A stretch of DNA of 64,000 nucleotides from positions 2,170,001 through 2,234,000 of the forward strand of contig NZ_CP078079.1 in the NCBI RefSeq assembly GCF_020809045.1. Direction: 5' to 3'. Source of the stretch: Pseudarthrobacter sp. L1SW. GTDB taxonomy: Bacteria; Actinomycetota; Actinomycetes; Actinomycetales; Micrococcaceae. The position numbers and the translations under genes are program-made. Each line of letters starts with the position of its first letter. Position 1 is the first letter of the stretch. Under the pieces are notes generated by a model. It was not told where the DNA came from. It ran no database searches and worked only from the letters and a program-made list of their open reading frames with translations. Below, in pieces: positions 37,722-45,997 of the stretch.

Positions 37722-39062
37722 TCAGTACCAGTTCTTGGCTACGGAGTGGTTCCACGCCGAGCACGGGGAGCCGTACCGCTCGCGGATGTAACCCAGGCCC
37801 CACTCGATCTGCGTACGGTAGCTGGTCAGCCAGTCACTGCCGGCGCTGGAGTATTTGCCCGGCGGCAGCGCCTGTGGAATGCCGTAGGCCCCGGAGTACG
37901 GGTTGGTGGCCGTGGTCAGCCAGTTCGATTCCTTGGTCCACAGCTGGGCAAGGCAGAGGAACTGGTCCGATCCCCAGCCGTAGGCCCCCAGCCTGCCCGA
38001 GGCGTAGCTCTTGGCGCCGGCAGGATCGTTGACCGCACCTGCAGGAGCAGAGGGAACGACGACGGCGGGCGGGCTGGGCGGTGCGGCGGGCGGCGGAGCG
38101 GGGGCAGGCGGGGCAGGATTCGCCGGCGCAGGGTTACCGGCTGGAGGGTTTGGGGGTGCCGGCTGGGCAGGAGCCGGACGCGCCGGAGCGGGAGCGGCGG
38201 AAGGTTGCACCTTTGCCGCCGCGGCGGCTGCGGCCGCCCGTCGTCGCACGTCTTCCTCGGCCGCCGCCCGCTTCGCGTCCTGCGCCGCCTGGTATGTGGC
38301 CAGCGCAGCCTGGCCGCGCCGGAATTCGGCCTCAACGGCCGCCGTCGTGCCCTTCAGGGACGCCAATTGCCCGGTCAGTTCCTCGCTGCGCTGCTGCTCC
38401 TCGGCAAGCTGGCGGGCCATGGCTTCCTGGGCCGAGCGGGCCGCCGCAAGCTTCTCCGCCGCCTCGCCGGCCAGCCGTTCACGCTCGGCCCGGGCGGCCT
38501 TCTCCTGGTCGGCCAAAGAAGCGGTGATCCTCCCCGCGGCGGCGGCCTTGTCCACAAGCCCCGCCGTTTTGCCGCCCACCAGCTGGACCAGATTGAGCCC
38601 GTGGACGTTGTTGTTCTCGATCGCGTCCAGCGCCACGAAGAACCCCATGTTCGTGCCGCCGGTCTTGTAGGACTGGACGGCCAAGGCTCCGATGTCCCTA
38701 TTGTGGCGGACGAATTCGGCGTTGGCCTGCCCCGCCTGTTCCGCCAGGGCCCCTACCCTTGCGGTGGACGCTGCCAGGACGGCGTCAGCCGCTGCGGACT
38801 CGGCGGCGGACACTACGGCTGCGGTGCCCAACGCCTCCGACTGCGCCTGCAGCCCGTCCAAAAGGCCGGTGATCCTACCGATCTCCGCTGCCGTACCGGC
38901 CTCGGTCAGCTTGGCCCGCTGCACGTCCTCCCACGAGGGGTAATCACCAGGCGGAAGGCCTTCTGCCGCGCCGGCGGGAGGCAGCCAAACACTGCCGGCG
39001 AGGGCGGCAGCCAACAGTACCCCCGGCAGGACGTGCCGGGCATGTGTAACGAAACGCGACAT
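37722..39062 (-). CDS. Secreted coiled-coil protein with C-terminal lysozyme/transglycosylase-like domain
   Basis: 446 residues from ATG 39062 (ATG 39086 is possible). A signal peptide ends near PPAGAAEG. Residues about 40-280 form a long coiled coil rich in Ala, Glu, Gln and Arg, like cell-wall hydrolase regulators. A Pro/Ala linker of about 80 residues leads to a C-terminal domain of the aggregation-promoting factor type (CLAQLWTKESNW with a Glu, GAYGIPQALPPGKYSS, WGLGYIRERYGSPC). Probably cell-wall associated; enzymatic activity is not proven. Confidence 0.85.
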   Translation of the reverse strand: MSRFVTHARHVLPGVLLAAALAGSVWLPPAGAAEGLPPGDYPSWEDVQRAKLTEAGTAAEIGRITGLLDGLQAQSEALGTAAVVSAAESAAADAVLAASTARVGALAEQAGQANAEFVRHNRDIGALAVQSYKTGGTNMGFFVALDAIENNNVHGLNLVQLVGGKTAGLVDKAAAAGRITASLADQEKAARAERERLAGEAAEKLAAARSAQEAMARQLAEEQQRSEELTGQLASLKGTTAAVEAEFRRGQAALATYQAAQDAKRAAAEEDVRRRAAAAAAAAKVQPSAAPAPARPAPAQPAPPNPPAGNPAPANPAPPAPAPPPAAPPSPPAVVVPSAPAGAVNDPAGAKSYASGRLGAYGWGSDQFLCLAQLWTKESNWLTTATNPYSGAYGIPQALPPGKYSSAGSDWLTSYRTQIEWGLGYIRERYGSPCSAWNHSVAKNWY

Positions 39063-39404
39063 AGTTCCGAAGCTTACCGGCCTCAACCTTCACTTTAAGG
39101 ATGAGCGGCCTGCATCGTTATACAGCGGAGACACTCCCCCATTACATCCGAGCTGAGCGCCCGGGCCGGCCACGAAGGGAACCTCCAAAGGCGGTCCACG
39201 GCAAGGTCATCCGCCCCACGGTTTATGACTCTGTGACGATTCCATCTTCCTTCGCGTACCGCCCGCATCTTCCGAGGTCAGCGCAGGAGCAAGGAAGAGT
39301 CGATTCGATGGCGTAAACCGAGAGGACAGCCTCGCATGTTACCCAAATGTGACAATCGGAGCCGGGCCGGGTTATGGTCTTCAGGTGTCCCTCCCACGCG
39401 GGAC
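39063..39404. other. 342-bp intergenic region with the leader promoter
   Basis: No gene is visible between the coiled-coil protein start and the riboswitch. It must hold promoters for both divergent wall-related genes. A candidate for the plus side is GTGACA (39349-39354) and TATGGT (39373-39378), 18 bp apart, which would start transcription just before the riboswitch. Confidence 0.5.
39349..39378 (+). promoter_or_regulatory. Candidate promoter for the riboswitch transcript
   Basis: GTGACA and TATGGT with 18-bp spacing match sigma-70-type -35 (5/6) and -10 (4/6) elements. They place the transcript start near 39385, about 20 nt before the riboswitch body. Confidence 0.4.
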
Positions 39405-39606
39405 ATTCCCCTCAGCTTGCCGAGCCCTGCCGCTGACCCGGGAACCAATCGCTTTCCAGCTGGCAGGGACGGGGGAACCAAGTTTCCACGGCCTCTTTGA
39501 GGCCTTGGGGTTAAGTCGCTAGCGCCTCCGTTCCTTTTCGGAGTTGCTCCCGGCCGGGTATCTCCAACCCGAACCCGACAGCTCACCCCGCAGGCATGGG
39601 AGAGGC
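39400..39606 (+). ncRNA. c-di-AMP riboswitch (ydaO/yuaA class)
   Basis: The leader contains the conserved blocks of this class in order: GCTTGCCGAGCCCTGCCGC, ACCCGGGAACCAA, GGGGGAACCAAGTTT, GGGGTTAA, then AACCCGACAGCTCACC and CGCAGGCATGGGAGAGG at the 3' end. Paired arms such as ACGGCC.. with GGCC.. and CTCCG/CGGAG are visible. These riboswitches commonly control cell-wall hydrolase and Rpf-type genes in actinobacteria and turn expression off when c-di-AMP is high. The body runs to within 8 nt of the GTG start, so it may also cover the ribosome site. Confidence 0.9.
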
Positions 39607-39614
39607 GATCTACT

Positions 39615-40448
39615 GTGTCAAAAAATTCCACCACCGCCCGTCACCGCGCGACTCCGGCCCGCTCCATCATCCTCGAAGGACTGGCCGTTTCGGCCAAGTC
39701 CCAAGCCAGGACCCTGGGCCGCCCGGCACTCGCCGTGGCAGCCGCATCCGGCATTGCCTTCGGCGTCGGCGCCCCGGCGCACGCCGGTGTGACCGGTCCG
39801 GACACCACCGAGACCACTAACGTCCAGGCCTCGGCCGCGCCGGCAGCAGCAGTTGCTGCCCCCGCCGCCGCAGCCGGTACCGTCCACACGGTTGTATCCG
39901 GGGACACACTCGGCGCCATCTCGGCCGCCTACGGCGTCACCCTCAACGATGTCCTGGCCGCCAACGGACTGGCCATTTCTGCGGTCATCTACCCCGGCGA
40001 CCAGATCCAGATCCCGGCTGCAGGCTACGCCCCGGCGGCTCCGGCCGCCGCACCGGCACCGGCTCCGGTCCAGACCGCTGCTGCCACCGCACCGGCCAAC
40101 ACGGGGATGAACCTGTCCTACGCGTCCGCCAGCACCGGCACGGGCACCGGCGCAGCTATCCTGGCCAACGCCTACAGCCAGGTGGGCCAGATCCAGGACT
40201 GCACCGCCATGGTTGAAGAGGCCCTGCGTTCTGTTGGCAAGTCCGTAGGCGACCTGGCCCCCGGCCAGTTCTACCAGTACGGCTCCACCGTGGGCTCCCC
40301 CGCCCCCGGTGACCTGGTGATCACCGCCGGCCATGTGGGCGTCTACGCCGGTGACGGCCAGGTTGTCAGCGGCGGCGTAAACGGCAACCAGACCGCTGTG
40401 CACTCCATCAGCTGGCTGAGCGGCGCATCCTTTGTCCGCGTAGCGTAA
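39615..40448 (+). CDS. Secreted LysM-NlpC/P60 cell-wall peptidase
   Basis: 277 residues from GTG 39615 (GAGAGG 9 bp upstream). A signal peptide ends near GAPAHAG. One LysM domain (TVHTVVSGDTLGAISAAYGV and ICYPGDQ-like VIYPGDQIQIP, about residues 89-133) binds peptidoglycan. A Pro/Ala linker follows, then the NlpC/P60 domain with C196 (QDCTAMVEEAL) and H240 (TAGHVGVYAGDG). It should cut stem peptides. Expression is under the c-di-AMP riboswitch directly upstream. Confidence 0.94.
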   Translation: MSKNSTTARHRATPARSIILEGLAVSAKSQARTLGRPALAVAAASGIAFGVGAPAHAGVTGPDTTETTNVQASAAPAAAVAAPAAAAGTVHTVVSGDTLGAISAAYGVTLNDVLAANGLAISAVIYPGDQIQIPAAGYAPAAPAAAPAPAPVQTAAATAPANTGMNLSYASASTGTGTGAAILANAYSQVGQIQDCTAMVEEALRSVGKSVGDLAPGQFYQYGSTVGSPAPGDLVITAGHVGVYAGDGQVVSGGVNGNQTAVHSISWLSGASFVRVA

Positions 40449-40457
40449 CCAGCGGCA

Positions 40458-40507
40458 GCGGCACGTCCTGCTAGTAGCGGCATGTCCTGCTAGTAGCGGC
40501 AGGCCCG
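40458..40507. repeat. Two and a half tandem 19-bp repeats
   Basis: GCGGCACGTCCTGCTAGTA (40458-40476) and GCGGCATGTCCTGCTAGTA (40477-40495) are followed by a partial third unit. They lie between the stop codon of the NlpC gene and its terminator and show no coding or structural role. Confidence 0.7.
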
Positions 40508-40516
40508 CCGTGCACA

Positions 40517-40553
40517 CAGGGGCGGCAGCCGGGTTTACCGGCTGCCGCCCCTG
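40517..40553. terminator. Strong bidirectional terminator
   Basis: A perfect 16-bp stem (40517-40532 with 40538-40553) and a GTTTA loop, followed by TCCATTT, sit between the convergent NlpC and selO genes. Confidence 0.85.
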
Positions 40554-40599
40554 TCCATTTCCGGTGAGGCCTCCTGGGCGTCCTGTTGCCCCGCAGCCG

Positions 40600-42075
40600 C
40601 TAGGTGCCGCAGAAGGTCAGGTATTTGCCGAAGTCCTCGGGCGGTCCCTCCGTGTAGCGTTCCAGCCCCTCGCGCTCCCGGAACGGGGACCTGACAGCCT
40701 CAAGCATCCGGTTGAACGGGCCAAGATCCCCCTCGGTGGCGGCGGCCAGCGCTTCCTCCACCAGGTGGTTCCTGGGGATGTAGGCGGGGTTCACGCTGTC
40801 CATGAGTTCGGCGTCGGGCTTCAACGCGGTCCAGCGTTCAGCCCAGGCGTCGAAAGCCGCGAGGTCCAGCACCATACCGCGGACAGTCCTGGAATTGCCC
40901 CGGGCCGCTTGGCCAAGGTTCCGGAAGAACCGCGTGTAATCAACCGGCCCATCTTTCAGCAGGCCGATCACGCCGTCCACCAGGTCCGACGCCGCGTCCC
41001 CTTCGGGCGTCCCGGCCAAGCCTGCCGGCAATCCAATCTTTGCCTTCATGCCGTTGAACCAGGCATCGCTGTACTGGCCGCGGAATTTGCCCAGGGCCTC
41101 CACGGCGGGGCCGACAGCCTGTTCCTGGTCTTCGTTGAAGAGCGGCAGCATGGCCTCCGCGAGCCGGGCCAGGTTCCACTCAGCAACCACGGGCTGGTTC
41201 GCGTAGGCATAGCGGCCGCCCACATCGATGGAACTGTACACGGCGGCGGGATCAAATGCGTCCATAAAAGCGCAGGGCCCGTAGTCGATGGTTTCCCCGG
41301 AGATGGTCATGTTGTCCGTGTTCATGACCCCGTGGACAAAGCCCACCAGCATCCACTTGGCCACCAGGTCTGCCTGGGCAGCCACCACTGCCTCGAACAG
41401 TGCAAGATAGGGGTGTTCGGAGCGGGCTGCCCCAGGGTGGTGCCTGCTGATGGCATGGTCCGCCAAGCGGCGCAGCAGGTCCATGTTCTCGGTGGCCCGG
41501 GCGTATTGGAAGCTGCCTACCCGGAGGTGGCTGCTGGCCACCCGGGCCAGGACTGCACCGGGCAGCATCGTGTCCCGCCGCACCGGCCGTCCCGTGGCCA
41601 CGACAGCGAGGGCGCGCGTGGTGGGAATGGCCAGGGCATGCATGGCCTCACTGACCAGGTACTCCCGCAGCATGGGCCCGATGACGGCACGGCCGTCACC
41701 CGCACGGGCAAAAGGTGTGCGGCCGGAACCCTTCAGGTGCACATCCCGCAGGCGCCCGCCGTCGCCAACAAGTTCGCCCAGCAGCAGCGCCCGGCCGTCG
41801 CCGAGCAGTGGCGAGTAGCCGCCGAACTGGTGCCCTGCGTATGCCTGCGCAACGGGGGTGGCGCCCGGCGGAACGTAGTTGCCCAGCAGGAGGCGCACAC
41901 CTTCCGGCGTCCGCAGATAGTCGGGCGCCAGCCCCAGCTCCTCGGCCAGGGAGTCATTGAGGACCAGCAGCTCGGGATCCGGCGCTTCCTCCGCCTGCCA
42001 CGGAACGGCCAGCTCGGTTAGTTCGCGGGCAAAACGGCCTTCGAAGGCGACAGTTGATTCTGCTGCAGCAGTCAT
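40600..42075 (-). CDS. selO: Protein adenylyltransferase SelO (YdiU family)
   Basis: 491 residues with the pseudokinase-fold signature of Sel[36 protein letters not shown] (Lys), [20 protein letters not shown] and the DFG-like [14 protein letters not shown]. SelO transfers AMP to Ser, Thr or Tyr of target proteins and is linked to oxidative stress. The C-terminus ends FCGT with a single Cys. Its ATG overlaps the stop of a 48-residue small gene, so it is the last gene of a coupled rnz-smORF-selO unit. Confidence 0.95.
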   Translation of the reverse strand: MTAAAESTVAFEGRFARELTELAVPWQAEEAPDPELLVLNDSLAEELGLAPDYLRTPEGVRLLLGNYVPPGATPVAQAYAGHQFGGYSPLLGDGRALLLGELVGDGGRLRDVHLKGSGRTPFARAGDGRAVIGPMLREYLVSEAMHALAIPTTRALAVVATGRPVRRDTMLPGAVLARVASSHLRVGSFQYARATENMDLLRRLADHAISRHHPGAARSEHPYLALFEAVVAAQADLVAKWMLVGFVHGVMNTDNMTISGETIDYGPCAFMDAFDPAAVYSSIDVGGRYAYANQPVVAEWNLARLAEAMLPLFNEDQEQAVGPAVEALGKFRGQYSDAWFNGMKAKIGLPAGLAGTPEGDAASDLVDGVIGLLKDGPVDYTRFFRNLGQAARGNSRTVRGMVLDLAAFDAWAERWTALKPDAELMDSVNPAYIPRNHLVEEALAAATEGDLGPFNRMLEAVRSPFREREGLERYTEGPPEDFGKYLTFCGT

Positions 42076-42218
42076 GGGTTAACCCTATCTCCGCCGTCTG
42101 TCCGGCGGTGGACGGCAGAACCGGCGACGACGGACGCCGGCAGGCCAGGCACACGGGTGAGGGTGGGTTCCTTGCCGTGGGCGGTGACACCGGGCAGTTC
42201 GTCGGAAGCGGCGTTCAT
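42072..42218 (-). CDS. 48-residue small protein between rnz and selO
   Basis: ATG 42218 to TGA 42072, reading [20 protein letters not shown] at the start and ending DGGDRVNP. Three features support it as a real gene. GGAGGTCAC lies 4-5 bp upstream of the start. Its ATG overlaps the rnz stop as ATGA. Its TGA overlaps the selO ATG as ATGA. It has no membrane segment and is Gly/Val/Ala-rich. It could be a functional small protein, or a translated linker that hands ribosomes to selO. I know no family for it. Confidence 0.7.
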   Translation of the reverse strand: MNAASDELPGVTAHGKEPTLTRVPGLPASVVAGSAVHRRTDGGDRVNP

Positions 42219-43219
42219 GGGTGACCTCCAGGGGTTGTTGAATGGCGTGGCCCTGGTGCAGCGGAGGGTTCCGGTGCAGTGGACCGTTCACGCGCGGTGG
42301 ACTGTTCAGGCGCAGTGGAGCGGGTCCCGGGCCAGGTGCGCCGCCGGGGAAAGGGCACGCGCTGCAGGTCCTGCGCGGCGATGACGGTGGTGTCCCCCGC
42401 GCGGGCCCTGGCCTGGGCCGCCAGCGGTCCGGCGTCGTCGCCGTACCGCGCGGAAAAATGCGTCAGCACGAGGGTCCCAGCGCCCGCCCCCGCAGCAAGT
42501 TCCCCTGCCTGCCCGGCGGTGAGGTGGCGGTACTGGCGCGCCAGCCCGGCGTCGTCATCGCTGAAGGTGGCCTCCGCAACAAGGAGGTCGGCGCCGTCGG
42601 CCAGCTCTTCGGCGCCCGGGCAGGGCGCTGTGTCCATCACGAAAGCGAAGCGCTGGCCTGGCCGCGGAATACTGACGTCGTTGAGGCGGACACCGGCAAG
42701 GTTGCCTTCGCGCTGCAGGCGGCCGATCGCGGGGCCCGCTATTCCTGCTGTGGCGAGGCGCTCCGGCAGGAGGGTGCGGCCGTCCGGTTCCGCCAGCCGG
42801 TAGCCGTAGGTCTCGATGCGGTGCTTCAGCGGCCGGACGTCCAGGCCTTCGGACACCGCACCGCTTCCGCCGTGGGGCTGCAGCCTGAGGTCGATTCCCG
42901 GTGAACTGACGGACACGAGGGCGCGGACCACGTCCTCGCCGGATGACGGGTAGTGGAGGTGGACGGGGTGCGCCACGCCGTCCAGGGCCATACGGGACAA
43001 CACTCCCGGCAGCCCAAAACAGTGGTCTCCATGGACGTGGGTAAGGCAGATGCGGGTGATCTGGCTGGCCGGGACGCCCGCATGGATCATTTGGCGCTGT
43101 GTTCCCTCGCCCGGGTCAAAGAGGAAGCCCTCCCCGTCCCAGCGCAGAAGGTAGCCGTTGTGGTTCCTGGTCCGGGTGGGGACCTGGGAGGCCGTACCCA
43201 GGATGGTGAGTTCACGCAT
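42215..43219 (-). CDS. rnz: Ribonuclease Z
   Basis: 334 residues from ATG 43219. MBL-fold tRNA 3'-processing endonuclease: LGTASQVPTRTRN, TRICLTHVHGDHCFGLPG (HxHxDH), the exosite-type KHRIETYGYRL, FVMDTAPC with the metal Asp, LLVAEATF and VLTHFSARY. The last 35 residues are a Thr/Pro/Arg-rich tail with repeated RSTAPE-like units, unlike the compact family core. No ribosome site precedes ATG 43219, and a terminator hairpin ends 14 bp upstream. Confidence 0.93.
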   Translation of the reverse strand: MRELTILGTASQVPTRTRNHNGYLLRWDGEGFLFDPGEGTQRQMIHAGVPASQITRICLTHVHGDHCFGLPGVLSRMALDGVAHPVHLHYPSSGEDVVRALVSVSSPGIDLRLQPHGGSGAVSEGLDVRPLKHRIETYGYRLAEPDGRTLLPERLATAGIAGPAIGRLQREGNLAGVRLNDVSIPRPGQRFAFVMDTAPCPGAEELADGADLLVAEATFSDDDAGLARQYRHLTAGQAGELAAGAGAGTLVLTHFSARYGDDAGPLAAQARARAGDTTVIAAQDLQRVPFPRRRTWPGTRSTAPEQSTARERSTAPEPSAAPGPRHSTTPGGHP

Positions 43220-43232
43220 GGCAGATGGGACC

Positions 43233-43270
43233 AAAAAGCAGGTTCCGGACGAGTCCGGGACCTGCTTTTT
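43233..43270 (-). terminator. Rho-independent terminator just upstream of rnz
   Basis: An 18-bp stem (43233-43250 with 43253-43270, one mismatch) flanked by A/T runs gives U-tracts on both strands. It ends the small gene at 43287-43469 but lies only 14 bp before the rnz start, so any transcript reaching rnz from upstream must cross it. Confidence 0.85.
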
Positions 43271-43286
43271 ATGGTTGCCGGACGGC

Positions 43287-43469
43287 CTAGCGCCGCCGGA
43301 GCATCCCCATGATTTTGCCGGCCACGCCACCGGGCCTGGCTCCTGCGGCCCCCGTTGTGCCGGCCGCCCGGCCCGTGGCGTTCAGTCCGGTCCGGCGCGG
43401 TGTTCCGGCGGTCCCGGTCCTGCCGGAGAATCGTCCAGCGGCATTCCTGATCATGCTTCCCAAGTTCAT
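43287..43469 (-). CDS. Small basic Gly/Arg-rich protein
   Basis: 60 residues, starting MNLGSMIRNAAGRF and ending KIMGMLRRR, with a strong ribosome site (GAAGGAG, 9-bp spacing) and a terminator right after its stop. It is highly basic with Gly, Thr and Arg runs and no hydrophobic core, so it may bind nucleic acid or be disordered. Function unknown. The start signal and terminator support expression. Confidence 0.6.
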   Translation of the reverse strand: MNLGSMIRNAAGRFSGRTGTAGTPRRTGLNATGRAAGTTGAAGARPGGVAGKIMGMLRRR

Positions 43470-43588
43470 GTGAAAACTCCTTCAGTGTTGATCCTGCCAA
43501 CCGATATTCATCAGCCTGCTTATCATTTTAGCGCAGTTTGGCTGAAGCCGGAGGAAGCAGCGGAAGAGCCTTGGGGAATGGTGCTGGC

Positions 43589-43801
43589 TCAGTGGAGGAG
43601 CCACGATCCGTCCTGCGGCGGACCAGGCTTCCGGCGCAATTTGCGGACCAGGTAGAGGAAGGGCCAGGCCAAAAGCCGCAGCAGGCCCGCCGTAACCAGC
43701 AACGCGAGCACCAGGACAATAACCGGCGAATACAGGAGGAATACCCCTACTGCTGCCGCAAAATAACCTCCGATGAAGGCCAGGACGGCCCCTGTATCCA
43801 T
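43589..43801 (-). CDS. Small membrane protein
   Basis: 70 residues from ATG 43801, with GGGAGGAG upstream. Two hydrophobic stretches (VLAFIGGYFAAAVGVFLL and SPVIVLVLALLVTAGLLRLL) form one hairpin or two membrane helices, ending in a basic tail (YLVRKLRRKPGPP). No family recognised. A possible DosR-like box lies 72 bp upstream of its start. Confidence 0.65.
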   Translation of the reverse strand: MDTGAVLAFIGGYFAAAVGVFLLYSPVIVLVLALLVTAGLLRLLAWPFLYLVRKLRRKPGPPQDGSWLLH

Positions 43802-44154
43802 TGAAACTCCTCCCAATTTGGATCTTGGGCCTCGTCGCAGGGATGCCCAGCAGCGGAGGTGCCAGGTGCGGGGGGACCGGTAGCCCGTGGGAAAGGACAA
43901 CGGATTTAGGCGGCCACCGCACACCCCTCCGGGATGCTGGAGATGTCATCCAATCTGCTGTGGCGGCCGCATGCTTCCTAACGGTCATCCAAGGCTACTC
44001 TCCCCGCACGAACGGGGAAAGCCGAAGCCCCGACGCCGGGCAGCCCGCTCGTCGGGGGAGATCCCGGGCCGGAACAAGGGGCAATTGCCCCTACCAGCGG
44101 CAGTGGGGTGGTCTCTTCAACGCCGTGCACCTGGCGCGTGGGACGATCTGGCGC
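43802..44154. other. 353-bp stretch without an intact gene
   Basis: Between the small membrane gene and the flavohemoprotein remnant I see no start codon with coding support. Any globin-domain sequence belonging to the remnant is no longer recognisable here. The stretch does contain one DosR-like box at 43873-43886. Confidence 0.5.
43873..43886. promoter_or_regulatory. Weak candidate DosR-like box
   Basis: GGGACCGGTAGCCC has the 5-4-5 geometry of the other boxes in this island, with one consensus half-site (GGGAC) and one poor one. It is 72 bp before the small membrane gene on the minus strand and upstream of the flavohemoprotein remnant on the plus strand. Confidence 0.35.
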
Positions 44155-44529
44155 ACCTGGCGGGTGGCCGAGTGTCCAGGAGACGGACGACGTCGTCACT
44201 TTCGCCGTGGAGCGTGTTGATGAGAGGGAGGTGAAGCCTTCCCTGCCCGGGCTGTACGTCACCATCAGGATGCTTATGAAGGACGGGGTCCACCAGCCCC
44301 CGGCAGTACAGCCCTACGCCTGCCAACGACGGCAGGCACCGCCCCTTCGCTGTCAAGCAGGTGCACGGGCAGGGGGCGCCTGACGGCGAAATGTCCAACC
44401 TCCTCCACAACGACGTGAAGGTGGGCGACGAAGTGGGTGCGGAGGGGCCTCATCGCCCGGCGCGTTCCGCCCAAGGACATCCAGCATGAAGAGTTCGGTC
44501 CCGACGATTGGCTGGCCGGCTTCCAGTAA
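44155..44529 (+). pseudogene. hmp: Decayed flavohemoprotein (Hmp) reductase-domain pseudogene
   Basis: Pieces of the FAD/NAD reductase half of an NO dioxygenase are readable across three frames. TWRVAE (44155-44172) shifts by one base to VQETDDVVTFAVERVDE and LYVTIRMLMKDG. Another shift near 44290 leads to RQYS (the FAD motif), NDGRHRPFAVKQVHG and MSNLLHNDVKVGDEV. After GAEG near 44440 the frame jumps to GLIARRVPPKDIQHEEFGPD with DWLAGFQ and TAA at 44527-44529, which is the family's C-terminal signature. About 100 residues of the NAD-binding centre are missing, and no globin domain remains. It is certainly non-functional as an Hmp. Confidence 0.85.
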
Positions 44530-44606
44530 AGGAAAGCCATCATTTCGTAACGGGCGGCTACTTCCTCGTGGACGGGCGGTCTGGCGTGCAGGCATGCTGC
44601 CCAGGC

Positions 44607-45962
44607 TTACCGCTTGAGTCGGCGGACGAAGGGGGCTTTGCCCAGTGGGGTCCGTTCCAGCTGGTCCACCACTGACACGGATACCGGGGTACTCGTGACT
44701 CCGGCCGCTGTCAGGGCTCCGGCCACCGACTCCTGGATGCCCGCCGGAGTGCTTCCCGCCGCCAACCCTGCGATGAGTACCCGCAGACCGCTGCGTTCCT
44801 GAACCACCTGCCAACCCGAGGCCGCAGCCTGGTCCAGGACGTGGTGGAACACGATCGGGTGAATGCTGACGATGCCCGCCCTGCCTGGCAGTTCCAGCAC
44901 GTCCTCCAGCCGGCCTTCAATGTCCTCCATCCGGATGAACGAACGGCCGCAGGGGCAGCCCCGCTGGCCCAATGCCACGCTGTCGGACAGTTCGTATCGG
45001 ATCAGCGGCAGCGTCCGCGAGAACAGGACGGTGACCAGGAGCTTCGCGCCCGCTGTCCCGGGAGGCACCGGAACCCCTTCCCGGTCCACTGGCTCGATGA
45101 TGAGCAGGTCCTCGTAGACATGCCGGTTCCGGTAGGCGCACGGCGATGCGATACCAGCCGTCTCCGTGGCGGCGTAGACATCGAAGGGTGCGCTCCCCCA
45201 GGCCTGTTCCAGTTCCTGGGCCGCGTGCGGAGTGAGCACCTCCGAGGCCGACATCACGGCCTCGGGAGAGATCTTCAGGCGTCCGGACAACTGTTCAGCC
45301 GCCAGTGGGAGGAGCGCTGAGGCGTAGCCCACCAGCACCCGGGGCTGGAACCCGTTCAGTGCCGCCACCGTTTCATCCAGGGGCGCGGTCACGTCCAGCC
45401 GGAGGGTGGGGACCAGGCCCGATCGCAGGGAAGCTCCAACGACGGCGGACTGGTGGGTGGGGACGCGCGAGCTTACCAGCGCCATTTTCAGCGGCCGGGT
45501 GGGGCCCGCCGCTATTCCGGCCCAGTCATTGGCGCGGGCATAGGAGGCCAGCACCTGCGCCCATTCCGGACGGCTCCACGCGAATATTCCGCGCGGACCG
45601 GCGGTCCCGGCCGTCGCCGCGGCCCACCAGCGGCCCCTCCAGGGCAAGCCCGGATCGCCGCCCTCCGATGCCAGGGTCCGGAGGCGCTGTTCCAGCTCCG
45701 CCAGGCTCAGGTCACGTGCGGTCAGGGCCTCGTCGAAGTGGCCCATCAGGTCAGCCTTGGTCACAGGCGGTAACTGGGCAAGCGGAGCGCCATGCAGCCC
45801 TGAGTGATGGCGCCGGTAGAACCCGGACCCGGCATAAGCCGCCGTCCGGAGTTGACGCAGGGCGCGTTCCTGGTGCGCGGCGATCCGGGCGGGGCTCCAG
45901 CGGTCCCGTCGCCGCATGGCGGCCCGGAGGAAGAGCACACGGGCTACGAGCTGCACATCCAT
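44607..45962 (-). CDS. Phenylacetate-CoA ligase-like adenylate-forming enzyme (PaaK/CapK type)
   Basis: 451 residues of the PaaK/CapK branch. TAGTAGPRGIFAWSRPEW replaces the usual P-loop-like SSGTTG, and VYAATETAGIASPC with the EDLLIIEP and RYELSDSV segments completes the adenylation core. CPCGRSF near residue 340 is typical of PaaK-like zinc or Cys clusters, and the C-terminal lid ends in GKAPFVRRLKR with a Lys. It probably activates an acid for CoA or peptide transfer; the substrate is unknown. No pathway genes are nearby. Confidence 0.85.
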   Translation of the reverse strand: MDVQLVARVLFLRAAMRRRDRWSPARIAAHQERALRQLRTAAYAGSGFYRRHHSGLHGAPLAQLPPVTKADLMGHFDEALTARDLSLAELEQRLRTLASEGGDPGLPWRGRWWAAATAGTAGPRGIFAWSRPEWAQVLASYARANDWAGIAAGPTRPLKMALVSSRVPTHQSAVVGASLRSGLVPTLRLDVTAPLDETVAALNGFQPRVLVGYASALLPLAAEQLSGRLKISPEAVMSASEVLTPHAAQELEQAWGSAPFDVYAATETAGIASPCAYRNRHVYEDLLIIEPVDREGVPVPPGTAGAKLLVTVLFSRTLPLIRYELSDSVALGQRGCPCGRSFIRMEDIEGRLEDVLELPGRAGIVSIHPIVFHHVLDQAAASGWQVVQERSGLRVLIAGLAAGSTPAGIQESVAGALTAAGVTSTPVSVSVVDQLERTPLGKAPFVRRLKR

Positions 45963-45997
45963 GGATCCGGCCGTGGAAAACCGGGCACGGCGGCTGG

